This document shows, piece after piece, positions 28,103 through 36,549 of a stretch of 64,000 bases of DNA (the first letter of the stretch is position 1; each line of letters starts with the position of its first letter). The DNA is from CAJBNH01 sp964447285 (GTDB taxonomy: Bacteria > Myxococcota_A > UBA9042). Below the pieces are notes generated by a model, which was not told the origin of the DNA, did no database searches, and saw only the letters and a list, made by a program, of their open reading frames with translations. Both the position numbers and the translations under genes were made by a program. The stretch covers positions 62,001 to 126,000 of the forward strand of contig CAYURO010000005.1 in NCBI GenBank assembly GCA_964447285.1, in the 5' to 3' direction.

Positions 28103-30874
28103 TTACAGATGATCGTGCATGATTTCGCGAGGTTTATTGGGGCCGCGGGAGGGGCCCACGATGCCGCGCGCTTCCATCGTGTCCACGATGCGCGCCGACC
28201 GACCGTAACCGATGCCCAGCTTGCGCTGCAGAAAGCTGACGGAGGCCTGGTTGGCGTCGATCACGACCTGCACTGCCTCGTCGTACAGCGGATCGAGCTC
28301 GCCGTCGTCGATCTGGTCTGCTGCCTCGACTTCGGGATCGCGCAGGATGTCCATGTCGTACACGGGCGCGCCCTGCTCCTTCCAGTGCCGCGCGAGCTCC
28401 ACGACCTCCTCATCGGTGATCCAAGTGCCGTGGCAGCGCTTCAGGTGGCCCTCGCCCGGGGGAACGAACAGCATGTCGCCCTTGCCCAGCAGCGTCTCGG
28501 CACCGGTCGAGCCCAGCACGACCTTGGAGTCCATCGACGACGCGACCTGGAACGACAGGCGCGTGGGGAAGTTGGCCTTGATCAAGCCGGTGATCACGTC
28601 CACCGAGGGCCGCTGGGTCGCGAGCACCACATGGATGCCGGCGGCGCGCGCCTTCTGCGCCAGGCGGGCGACGGCGTGCTCCACTTCCTTGCCCGACGCC
28701 ATGATCAGGTCGGCGAACTCGTCGATCACGATCACGATGTAGGGCATGTCCTCGGGCACATCCACAACGTCCGGCGAGGTCTGACCTTCCGCATCCAGAC
28801 GCTCAGCGGCGGCACGGCGACGCAGGGCCTGAGCCCGCAACTCCGGAAGCTTCTGCTTGTAGCCCGCGAGGTTGCGCACTTCCACAGCGGCAAGCAGCCG
28901 GTAGCGGCGGTCCATCTCCGTCACGGCCCACTTCAGCGCCAACTCGGCCTTGTGGGGCTCGTCCAACACGGGCAGCAGCAGGTGGGGGATCCCTTCATAG
29001 ACGCTGAGTTCCAACACCTTCGGGTCGATGAAGATGAAGCGGACCTCGTCGGGCGTCGCGCGGAACAGCATCGAGCAGATGAACGAATTGATGCCCACGG
29101 ACTTGCCGGTGCCCGTTGCGCCGGCGACCAACAGGTGCGGGGCGCGGGCGAGATCGGTGCAAAGCGGCCGACCCTCGATGTCCTTGCCCAAGATCAGGGT
29201 CAGCAGGCTCGCACTGTCGCGAAAGACCGGGCTGTCCACGATCTCGCGGAAGTACACGAGCTGGCGCTGTGCGTTTGGCACCTCGATGCCCACCACGTCT
29301 CGCCCCGGAATCGGCGCCACCACACGCACGCGCAGGGCGGACAGCGACATGGTCAGGTCGTCGCGCAGGTTGACGATCTTGCTGATCTTGATGCCGGCTG
29401 CGGGGCGGTACTCGTAAGTGGTGACCACGGGTCCCGGGCGGATGTCGGTGACTTCGCCGGTGATGTTGAAGTCTCGCAGCTTCTGCTCGAGCACCAGCGC
29501 ATTCTCGCGCAGCGTGATGTGGTCACAGTTCACGACACGGCTGGGCGGCTCTCGCAGCAACGTCGACGGCGGCAGCTCCCACGATTTGTGCTTGCCGATG
29601 CCCAGCGACCCCTGTGCCTCCACCGGAGCGGGCAGCGGAGCGTTGCGGGTGGCCTCGGTCTCGACGATGCGCGGACCCTTGGCCGGCTCACCAGACGCGG
29701 CGACTTCCGCAATCGCGGCAGGCGCTTCCACCCGCTCACCGCCAGATGTCGCGGTGGGAGCCATCGGCCTGGCCATCGCCTCTTCCAGCTCTGCCCGGGC
29801 CATCTCGACATCGCGCACATCCATCTCGGACGTCGCAAACGGTTCCGTCGGCGGCGGCGGAATCACTTCAACGGCGTGACTGGGGTGGACCGTGGCCTCT
29901 TCGGCTGCGACGCCGGCAGGCATGCGGACGCGCACGCTGGGTTCTTCGCGGGAACGGCGCAGTGACGAAGGGATCAGGTCGTTCGGCGGCGCGATCGACT
30001 CGCCCATGGGGAACCCGTCAGGCGCCGGCATCGACACGCGGACCACGGCGGTCTCAGGCAGGGCGGCTTGGGCAGGCTCTTCCAAGTCCTTCACGGTGAA
30101 GTGGAATTCGTTCTCTCCTTCCAGACCGTCCGACAGCCCGTCGGCCAACTGCACGTCCTCGTCGCGTCGACGGCGGAACCAAGACCGCTTGCCCAGGCCC
30201 CGCAGGTGACCGCGTGCAGCCTGCGCGCCTTGGGACGCCACCTCACCGACGACGGGCGCCGCCTTGCCGGTGGCCCACAGAAGCGTCGAACGCACCAGCG
30301 ACCGGCCCGTGATCGCGGCAAGCGAGGTGCCCAGCACAAGGAACGCGAGCAGCGTCGTGCCCACCGTCGACAGCAGCGCCTTGCACACCACGGCCACGGC
30401 GCCCGGCAGCAGGCCCGCAGCATCCTTGCCGAACGGGCGGAAAGCGATCGACTGTGCCACCAGATGCAGCAACACCAGCGACGCGAGGCCAGCCCCGGCG
30501 ATTCCGAACATGGCGCGTGGCCGCGGCAGCTCGACCTTGCCCATCAGGATCCGCACCGCGAAGACCAACAGCAGACCGTCGAGCAGGAAGGCACCCAATC
30601 CCAGCGCCTGCAGCAGCAGGTCGGCGATGCGCGCGCCGACGGGGCCGATCAGGTTCACGACCCCTTCAGAGCCGCGTCCCGACTGCATGATCTCGATGTC
30701 GCGGGCCGTGTAAGACCCCAGGGCAACGCCGAAGGCGACCGCAGTGATCGTCAGGACGATCCCCAGCATCTCGCCACGGAGCTCCTGCCGACGCGCCTCA
30801 GCCAGAATGGCCGTCGGCGACGCGGTGGTCTTCTCGGATTCGCGGGTTCTCGCTTCGGTCTGGGCGTGGGCCAT
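28103..30874 (-). CDS. ftsK: DNA translocase FtsK/SpoIIIE
   Basis: FtsK-type DNA pump, 923 residues, which moves chromosome dimers and termini across the closing septum. About four membrane helices lie within residues 35-190. A ~270-residue Glu/Pro/Ala-rich linker follows, then the alpha/beta motor with Walker A GATGTGKS (about residue 584-591), FIFIDPKVLELS and VIVIDEFADL (Walker B). The C-terminal ~65 residues are the gamma winged helix that reads KOPS-type sites (ASVSFLQRKLGIGYGRSARI). ATG 30874 has AGGTGAG upstream. An intrinsic terminator sits in its leader. Confidence 0.95.
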   Translation of the reverse strand: MAHAQTEARTRESEKTTASPTAILAEARRQELRGEMLGIVLTITAVAFGVALGSYTARDIEIMQSGRGSEGVVNLIGPVGARIADLLLQALGLGAFLLDGLLLVFAVRILMGKVELPRPRAMFGIAGAGLASLVLLHLVAQSIAFRPFGKDAAGLLPGAVAVVCKALLSTVGTTLLAFLVLGTSLAAITGRSLVRSTLLWATGKAAPVVGEVASQGAQAARGHLRGLGKRSWFRRRRDEDVQLADGLSDGLEGENEFHFTVKDLEEPAQAALPETAVVRVSMPAPDGFPMGESIAPPNDLIPSSLRRSREEPSVRVRMPAGVAAEEATVHPSHAVEVIPPPPTEPFATSEMDVRDVEMARAELEEAMARPMAPTATSGGERVEAPAAIAEVAASGEPAKGPRIVETEATRNAPLPAPVEAQGSLGIGKHKSWELPPSTLLREPPSRVVNCDHITLRENALVLEQKLRDFNITGEVTDIRPGPVVTTYEYRPAAGIKISKIVNLRDDLTMSLSALRVRVVAPIPGRDVVGIEVPNAQRQLVYFREIVDSPVFRDSASLLTLILGKDIEGRPLCTDLARAPHLLVAGATGTGKSVGINSFICSMLFRATPDEVRFIFIDPKVLELSVYEGIPHLLLPVLDEPHKAELALKWAVTEMDRRYRLLAAVEVRNLAGYKQKLPELRAQALRRRAAAERLDAEGQTSPDVVDVPEDMPYIVIVIDEFADLIMASGKEVEHAVARLAQKARAAGIHVVLATQRPSVDVITGLIKANFPTRLSFQVASSMDSKVVLGSTGAETLLGKGDMLFVPPGEGHLKRCHGTWITDEEVVELARHWKEQGAPVYDMDILRDPEVEAADQIDDGELDPLYDEAVQVVIDANQASVSFLQRKLGIGYGRSARIVDTMEARGIVGPSRGPNKPREIMHDHL

Positions 30875-30911
30875 GGCTCACCTGCGGGGACGAACGTCTG
30901 GAGCTTGCAGC

Positions 30912-30933
30912 AAAAAAGGCGGGCCACCGCCTT
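30912..30933 (-). terminator. Intrinsic terminator in ftsK leader
   Basis: On the minus strand AAGGCGG-TGGC-CCGCCTT is followed directly by TTTTG: a 7-bp GC-rich stem, tetraloop and U run. It lies only ~38 bases upstream of the ftsK ATG and is read in the same direction. It must end an upstream transcript or act as an attenuator for ftsK. Confidence 0.8.
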
Positions 30934-31359
30934 CACCTGAAGCATCCTGAACCGTACCACGCAGCCCCGGGGCCGCCAGAAAATGGTCGAGTCGCGGCAG
31001 TCGAACCGTCCAAACGAAATTCCGTTGCGGATCCGGCGGACAAGGTCCTGGCGGAGTGCCTCGCGAAGTGGCTGGATTGACAAGTAATCCGGCAGGTCGT
31101 CGCACCGGACCCGTCGGGAAGCTCGAGACCCGGTCCGTATCCGGGGCGCGGTCGCCACGCGGGTTGGTCGGAATGCTCTCGAATCGAAAGGAGTTTTCAG
31201 GTCGTTGAACCATTCGCTCTCCGACAACCGGCACCCGGCGGCGGCGAATTCACCGAGGGGTCGAAGCTGAAGGTGCTCTGGCCCGTTGTGACCGACAGGG
31301 GGGCAGTGGATACTGCCGCCGCCCGAGACCTAGCCCGACCCCGACCGCAGGAGAACGAC
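30934..31359. other. Non-coding gap between ftsK and lolA
   Basis: About 425 bases between divergent genes. I see no convincing protein gene: the open frames here have no ribosome binding site and unlikely composition. The minus strand of this gap ends in the terminator at 30912-30933, so it may hold a small RNA or a long ftsK leader. A tRNA-like GGTTCGACT lies on the minus strand near 31000 but does not form a T-arm. The lolA promoter should lie here; none stands out. Confidence 0.5.
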
Positions 31360-32178
31360 ATGCGCGAACGTCTGATTGCCCTCACGCTCGCCAGCTGCCT
31401 CGCCTTTGCCGCGGTGCTGCCGTCCGGTGCCGAAGCGGCGGCCAAGAAGAAGAAGCCCAAGGCCAAGCCGGCCGCCACCGCGCCTGCCGCCCCGGCTGGT
31501 GCAAAGGCGGCGCAACCTGACGACGCCAAGGCGGTTCCGGCAGCGCCCGTCGCGACCCCGGCTGCATCGGCGCCCGTGCCTGCGGCAGACTCCGCCGACC
31601 CGGCAGCCGTTGCAAAGGCGGTGCAAGGCTTCTACGAGCGGACCTCAGCGTTTCAGGCGCGATTTGTGCAAGTGGTCAAGAAGAAAGGTCTTTCCAAGGG
31701 GATCCAGCGCGAGGGCGTGGTCTACCTGACCAAGGGCGACGCGGCGACGCCGGGCAAGATGCGCTGGGACTACCCGACCGAGGAGATCTTCTACTTTTCG
31801 GACGGCGAGATCCTCTGGTCGTACGAGCGCAAGGAGCGCCTGGCGGTGCGCGTGCCCGTCAAGAACAGCCAAGTGGCCCAGGCGACCACGTGGCTGACGG
31901 GGCAAGGCAACCTCTCGGCAAACTTCACGCTTTCGCTTGCGCCGTCGTCCGTGACGGACACTTGGGCGCTCAGGCTGGTCCCGAAGCAGGGCACGCAGAC
32001 CATGCGGTCGCTGACGCTCGTGGTCGACAAGAAGACGGCGGCGGTGCGCGCTACCGTGCTCGAGGACCCGCTGGGCGACTCGACCACGCTGCAGTGGCTG
32101 GACCCCAAGTACGACGCCATCGACGACAAGGTCTTTGCCTGGTCGCCGCCCCCCGGCGTGACCATCAAGAACCTCTAG
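31360..32178 (+). CDS. lolA: Outer-membrane lipoprotein carrier LolA
   Basis: LolA-type periplasmic chaperone, 272 residues, which carries lipoproteins from the inner to the outer membrane. The signal peptide ends near residue 27 (GAEAAA). Next comes a ~55-residue Lys/Ala/Pro-rich linker, unusual for LolA, then the half-barrel domain: VQGFYERTSAFQARFVQVV, the hallmark KPGKMRWDYP-like segment (PGKMRWDYPT), FYFSDGEILWSYE, and the late LTLVVDKKTAAV strand. ATG 31360 has AGGAG upstream. The linker may tether the chaperone or cross peptidoglycan (inference). The many lipoproteins in the window are plausible clients. Confidence 0.9.
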   Translation: MRERLIALTLASCLAFAAVLPSGAEAAAKKKKPKAKPAATAPAAPAGAKAAQPDDAKAVPAAPVATPAASAPVPAADSADPAAVAKAVQGFYERTSAFQARFVQVVKKKGLSKGIQREGVVYLTKGDAATPGKMRWDYPTEEIFYFSDGEILWSYERKERLAVRVPVKNSQVAQATTWLTGQGNLSANFTLSLAPSSVTDTWALRLVPKQGTQTMRSLTLVVDKKTAAVRATVLEDPLGDSTTLQWLDPKYDAIDDKVFAWSPPPGVTIKNL

Positions 32179-32265
32179 AAGCATCGGGCGATTGACGCCG
32201 CGCGGGCTTTCGCGGCAGGCTGCTTTCCTTGCCGCGGCTGTTCCTGCTGCGCGCCACGAGGGGCC

Positions 32266-33831
32266 ATGCGCCGCCCAGCACGCCCACTTGTCGCCGGAAG
32301 CCTTGCTGTCCTCTGTACTTGGGTCGTCGCGTGGTCGCCATCGGCCGGCGCGCACGAGCTTGATGCGCCCCCGATCAACGTCCAGTCTTGGCAACCCGTC
32401 GCGGGCGTGTACGACGGCGCAGTCACGCGTTCCGCCCGCCCGATGGACGACGCGGCTTGGGCGATGCTGCTGGCGATCCACTACACGCGGATGCCGCTGG
32501 TCTTCGTCAACGATGCAGGAACGGTCACCCGCACGCAGAAGGTCGTCGGCGATCTGTGGATGGCCGACTTGGGCGCCGCGTTTGGTTGGCGCGGGTGGAC
32601 CTTTGCGGCCGGTCTGCCGGCGTCGCTGGACGCGCGAGGTGGCGGCCCCAACCTCGTACAGGTCGACTCGCCGACGTCGCCAGCCTTTGGTGATCTTCGG
32701 GTCGAGGCCCGCAAGGCCCTGCACCGTATCGCGATCTCCGGTGGCGCGGTCGATCTTGGCGCTGCCGCCGTCGTGGGATTGCCGACCGCTGCTGCAGCAA
32801 GCTGGCTTGGCGGGACGCCCAGTCTGGCCCTTGAAGGCTTGGCGACCTTGCAGACGGGGGCATGGCAGGCGGACCTGAATGCGGGGCTGCAGCTGCGGTC
32901 GGAGCAGGCCCTGTCCGTGCATCCACTCGACCTCGAGGGCCAGCCGCTGCACACGGAACCTGTCACGGTGGCCCTGCGCTCGGGTTCCTCGTTTGTCGCG
33001 CGGGTCGGCGTTTTGCGGCGCTTCCTTGACGACCGGGTTCGCGCCCGGGCTGAGGCGCAGCTGGGTGTGCAGGCACCGTGGGTCGCTGCGGTGCCCGACG
33101 GCCAGCTGCAGCTCGACGGTGCGCTGACCGTGGACTACGCCATCCTTCCGTATCTGCGCGGGTTCTTTGGCCTCTCGGGTGCGCCCACCACCGGCCCGGG
33201 CTCAGCATCCCTGCGCGCGGCGTTCGGCCTGACCTTTGACGCACAAGGGGTGCCCTCGGACGAAGACGGCGACGGTCTGGTCGACAAGCGGGACCAGTGC
33301 CCCAGTCGGGCAGAGGACCGTGACGGCTTCGAAGACCAAGACGGCTGCCCGGACGCTGACCACGATCAAGACGGCGTGGCCAACCCGGCGGACCGCTGTC
33401 CGCTGCAGCCTGAGGACATGGACGGGTTCGAGGACGATGACGGCTGCGCCGATCCCGACGACGACGGCGACGGCGTGCTGGACGCGGCGGACGCGTGTCC
33501 TCGCGAGGCAGAGGACAAGGATGGCTTCCAGGACGCCGATGGCTGCGTCGATGCCGACAATGATGCGGACTCCGTGCCGGACGACGACGACCTTTGCCCA
33601 CTGCAACCCGAGAACCGCAACGGATTCGAGGATGTCGATGGCTGTCCCGACACGCCGCCGCGCCCGCCACCCCCGCCCGCGCCGGTGATCGAGACCCCCG
33701 CCACGCCGCCCGCTCCCGCGCCCCCGCCGGTCGAGAAGCCCGCGAAGGGAAAGGCGAAAGCGGTCAAGGCCAAAGCGGGCAAGGCTCAAGCCAAGGCCAA
33801 GACCAAGCCGACAAAGAAGAGCGGCAAGTAG
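32266..33831 (+). CDS. Outer-membrane-type protein with TSP3 repeats
   Basis: Exported protein of 521 residues. A signal peptide (~1-29) is followed by ~290 residues of beta-rich sequence fitting an outer-membrane barrel, ending in an aromatic FGLTF strand. Residues ~325-455 hold about five thrombospondin-type-3 calcium-binding repeats (for example DEDGDGLVDKRDQCP and DDDGDGVLDAADACP). In the usual family this region precedes an OmpA peptidoglycan-binding domain; here it is replaced by a Pro-rich stretch and a Lys/Ala-rich tail (KAKAVKAKAGKAQAKAK). The basic tail could bind an acidic polymer such as DNA or polysaccharide. ATG 32266 has GAGG upstream. Confidence 0.82.
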   Translation: MRRPARPLVAGSLAVLCTWVVAWSPSAGAHELDAPPINVQSWQPVAGVYDGAVTRSARPMDDAAWAMLLAIHYTRMPLVFVNDAGTVTRTQKVVGDLWMADLGAAFGWRGWTFAAGLPASLDARGGGPNLVQVDSPTSPAFGDLRVEARKALHRIAISGGAVDLGAAAVVGLPTAAAASWLGGTPSLALEGLATLQTGAWQADLNAGLQLRSEQALSVHPLDLEGQPLHTEPVTVALRSGSSFVARVGVLRRFLDDRVRARAEAQLGVQAPWVAAVPDGQLQLDGALTVDYAILPYLRGFFGLSGAPTTGPGSASLRAAFGLTFDAQGVPSDEDGDGLVDKRDQCPSRAEDRDGFEDQDGCPDADHDQDGVANPADRCPLQPEDMDGFEDDDGCADPDDDGDGVLDAADACPREAEDKDGFQDADGCVDADNDADSVPDDDDLCPLQPENRNGFEDVDGCPDTPPRPPPPPAPVIETPATPPAPAPPPVEKPAKGKAKAVKAKAGKAQAKAKTKPTKKSGK

Positions 33832-33850
33832 GTCGGGAGAGCGAAAGCCC

Positions 33851-35407
33851 CTATAACGGAATGTTCCCGTGCTTCTTCGGCGGGTTGCTGTCGCGCTTGC
33901 CGGCCAGCATCCGCAGCGACGAGACCAGCCGCGGGCGGGTATCCTCCGGGTGGATCACCTCATCGACGTAGCCCAGCTCTGCAGCCTTGAACGGGTTGGC
34001 GAACACGTCGCGGTAGCGCTCGACGTACTCGGCTTTGGCCTTGGCGGGGTCGGGCGCGGCCTTCAACTCGTTACGGTACACGATGTTCACCGCGCCGTCG
34101 GGACCCATCACCGCGATCTCGGCCGTGGGCCACGCGAAATTGATGTCGCCGCGGATGTGCTTGGACGACATGACGTCGTAGGCACCGCCGTAAGCCTTGC
34201 GGGTGATGACGGTCAGCTTGGGTACGGTTGCTTCCGCGTACGCATACAGCAGCTTGGCGCCGTGACGGATGATGCCGCCGTACTCTTGCGCCGTGCCCGG
34301 CAGGAAGCCCGGGACGTCGACAAACGTCAGCAGGGGCACGTTGAAGGCATCGCAGAATCGCACGAACCGCGCGGCCTTCACCGACGCGTCGATGTCCAGA
34401 CAGCCCGCCAGCACCGAGGGTTGGTTGGCCACGATCCCGACCGTGTCGCCACCCAACCTTGCAAAACCGCACAGGATATTGCGCGCGAAGTGCTTGTGAA
34501 CCTCAAAGAACCAGCCGTCGTCCACCACGGCTCCGATGACCTCGTGCATGTCGTACGGCTTCATTGGGTCGTCGGGCACCAGCTCGGTCAGCCGCGGGTC
34601 GCGTCGGTCGGTCGGGTCCTGAGTCACCCGCTTGGGCGGTGCTTCGAGGTTGTTCGAGGGGAGAAAGCTCAGCAGCTCCCGCACGGTGGCGATCGCTTGC
34701 TTCTCGTCGTCGGTGGCGAAGTGCGCGACGCCTGAGGTCGTGGCGTGCCGCATGGCGCCGCCCAGCTCCTCCTGCGTCACGGTCTCGTGCGTCACCGTCT
34801 TGATGACGTCGGGTCCCGTGATGAACATGAACGACGTTTCGCGAGCCATGATCACGAAGTCGGTGATCGCCGGGCTATAGACCGCTCCGCCGGCGCAGGG
34901 ACCCAGCACGACCGAGATCTGCGGCACCACACCCGACGCCATCACGTTGCGCAGGAAGATGTCGGCATAGCCCGCCAGCGATACCACGCCCTCCTGGATG
35001 CGCGCACCGCCCGAGTCATTCAGGCCGACCACAGGGGCGCCGGTCTTGATCGCCATGTCCATGATCTTGCAAATCTTCTCGGCGAAGGCGCCGCTCAGCG
35101 AGCCGCCGAACACCGTGAAGTCTTGCGCGAACACGAAGATCGTCTTGCCGTCGACCTGTCCGTAGCCCGTGACGACGCCGTCGCCCGGGATCTTCTTGTC
35201 GGCCATGTCGAAGTCGGTGCAGCGGTGCGTCACCAACCGGTCAAGCTCGACGAAGCTGCCCGCGTCGAGCAGCAGGTCGATGCGCTCACGTGCGGTCAGC
35301 TTGCCCGCCGCGTGCTGCTTTTGCGTGCGCTCTTCGCCGCCGGCCGCCACCGCCTGACGGTCCAATCGCTCCAACCGGTCGAGGATCTTCTTTCTCCGCA
35401 GGGTCAT
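33851..35407 (-). CDS. Acyl-CoA carboxylase carboxyltransferase beta
   Basis: Carboxyltransferase subunit of 518 residues in the propionyl-CoA carboxylase beta / methylmalonyl-CoA decarboxylase alpha family. Two crotonase-type halves are clear: GKLTARERIDLLLD at the start, GGSLSGAFAEKICK, GLNDSGGARIQEG, VLGPCAGGAVYSPA, then FVDVPGFLPGTAQEYGGIIRHGAKLLYAYAEA (read in parts) and RKAYGGAYDVM. It would transfer carboxyl from biotin to propionyl- or a related acyl-CoA. No biotin carrier or biotin carboxylase gene is adjacent, so the partner lies elsewhere. ATG 35407 has GGAGAG upstream. It is divergent from the phasin-like gene. Confidence 0.92.
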   Translation of the reverse strand: MTLRRKKILDRLERLDRQAVAAGGEERTQKQHAAGKLTARERIDLLLDAGSFVELDRLVTHRCTDFDMADKKIPGDGVVTGYGQVDGKTIFVFAQDFTVFGGSLSGAFAEKICKIMDMAIKTGAPVVGLNDSGGARIQEGVVSLAGYADIFLRNVMASGVVPQISVVLGPCAGGAVYSPAITDFVIMARETSFMFITGPDVIKTVTHETVTQEELGGAMRHATTSGVAHFATDDEKQAIATVRELLSFLPSNNLEAPPKRVTQDPTDRRDPRLTELVPDDPMKPYDMHEVIGAVVDDGWFFEVHKHFARNILCGFARLGGDTVGIVANQPSVLAGCLDIDASVKAARFVRFCDAFNVPLLTFVDVPGFLPGTAQEYGGIIRHGAKLLYAYAEATVPKLTVITRKAYGGAYDVMSSKHIRGDINFAWPTAEIAVMGPDGAVNIVYRNELKAAPDPAKAKAEYVERYRDVFANPFKAAELGYVDEVIHPEDTRPRLVSSLRMLAGKRDSNPPKKHGNIPL

Positions 35408-35545
35408 CGGGGCACTCTCCACAAACACGCGAACCCCCCAAAGGGGCATCGGCGCGGGGCAGGGCCGGCGGGGGGACCGGTTCGGGGGGGGCAGGGCGCC
35501 GTGATACCAGCGAACCCGTTGCGCGGCAAGGACTCGCCGTCTTCG

Positions 35546-35592
35546 TAACGCATTGCGTCAATTCCTTCTTGACAACTTGACGCAACGCGTTA
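35546..35592. promoter_or_regulatory. Operator-like inverted repeat
   Basis: Two 16-bp arms, 35546-35561 (TAACGCATTGCGTCAA) and 35577-35592 (TTGACGCAACGCGTTA), are inverted copies with one mismatch and a 15-base gap. The gap holds the -35 box and the right arm overlaps the -10 of the promoter for the phasin-like gene. A dimeric repressor bound here would block that promoter. The regulator is not identifiable from this window. Confidence 0.75.
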
Positions 35593-35596
35593 GATT
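35569..35596 (+). promoter_or_regulatory. Promoter of phasin-like gene
   Basis: Perfect TTGACA (35569-35574), a 16-base spacer and TAGATT (35591-35596). It points to the gene starting at 35709, giving a ~105-base leader. It is embedded in the inverted repeat at 35546-35592. Confidence 0.75.
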
Positions 35597-35708
35597 GGGT
35601 GCGTCACGAACGAACTACAACCAAGTGAGTGCCGCAGCAGGAACCGGATCGACGCACGCAGAGCCCTTCGCCCGCCGATGCCCGCCGCGCACATGGAGGA
35701 ATCCCCAG

Positions 35709-36299
35709 ATGAGCAAGCCCGATATCGTCGACGTCGACGCCGTGCGTCATGAATCGCAGACCCCGCGCCACGACAACCCGGCCCAGCGTTTCGCCCGCAG
35801 CCTGCTCGGCACCGCCGTGCTCGAGCGTGCCGAGGCCGCCCGCGTGGCCGTGCGCGAGCAGTTCCAGACCCGCGTCACGGAGGCCCACACCCGCCTGAAC
35901 GTCCTCGAGAAGCGGGCCCAGGACATGGTCAGCCAGGTGCAGTCCTCGGTGCAGGCCACCGCAAACGCCGCTCGCGATCGCGTCATGGAAGAGAAGACCG
36001 AGGCCGTGCAGAAGGTCGAGCAGCTCGTCGCGGCTGTCGCCAAGGTCGATCGCTCCAACCTCGAGGCGTGGCTCAAGCAGCCGGCTGAGGTTCGTGAAGA
36101 CGTGCTGACCGCCGTCGGTCTGGCGTCGCAGAAGCAGGTTCAGACGCTGCACGAGGAGATCGCCGCCCTGCGCGCCGAAATCTCCGGGCAGTTCGAAGCC
36201 CAGACCGAAGCCCTTGGCCACATGGTCGGCAAGACCGACGCGGTCGAGAGCACTGAAAAGAAGGCACGCGCGAAGAAGACCCCCGCCGCGCACGCCTAA
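35709..36299 (+). CDS. Phasin-like coiled-coil protein
   Basis: Cytoplasmic protein of 196 residues, almost entirely helical and rich in Ala, Gln, Glu and Val, with heptad-like spacing from ~45 to ~175 and a Lys/Ala/Pro-rich tail (EKKARAKKTPAAHA). This is the composition of phasins and PhaF/PhaI-type granule proteins that coat polyhydroxyalkanoate granules and tie them to DNA, but no diagnostic motif is present, so other coiled-coil roles remain possible. ATG 35709 has GGAGGA upstream. It is a single-gene unit: strong promoter, operator-like repeat and a very stable terminator, which fits an abundant, switchable protein. Confidence 0.6.
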   Translation: MSKPDIVDVDAVRHESQTPRHDNPAQRFARSLLGTAVLERAEAARVAVREQFQTRVTEAHTRLNVLEKRAQDMVSQVQSSVQATANAARDRVMEEKTEAVQKVEQLVAAVAKVDRSNLEAWLKQPAEVREDVLTAVGLASQKQVQTLHEEIAALRAEISGQFEAQTEALGHMVGKTDAVESTEKKARAKKTPAAHA

Positions 36300-36377
36300 C
36301 CGCCCGGCCGGCCGGTCCTGCCCAGACTGGCCGGGTTCGGAGTGACCGCACCCTACGCTTCCCCGTCGGTGTGGTCT

Positions 36378-36438
36378 GCGACCCGCAGTTCGGAGCTCCC
36401 TTCCCCGTTAGCTCCGGACCTGCGGGTCGCGCATTTTT
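36378..36438 (+). terminator. Strong intrinsic terminator
   Basis: Outer stem GCGACCCGCAG / CTGCGGGTCGC (11 bp, perfect), one bulged C, inner stem TTCGGAGCT / AGCTCCGGA (9 bp, one G-T pair), 12-base loop, then GCATTTTTG. It is read on the plus strand, 79 bases after the phasin-like stop. Confidence 0.88.
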
Positions 36439-36549
36439 GTCGATTCAGGTGCATCGGCGGCGGTTTCCGGCTAGCCTGCGGCGCACGGTGGCCACGTGAT
36501 TCGGATAAGGGGCGCAAGCCACTCGGATCTGGCCGTTTTTCGGGGGGAC

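Noticed and set aside
30995..31012. tRNA or tmRNA T-arm-like GGTTCGACT on the minus strand
   Set aside because: The flanking bases do not pair as a T-stem and no acceptor stem, anticodon arm or CCA is found at the right distance.
30878..31234. 118-codon minus-strand open frame in the ftsK-lolA gap
   Set aside because: No ribosome binding site, Pro/Arg-rich product, and it contains the intrinsic terminator. More likely non-coding.
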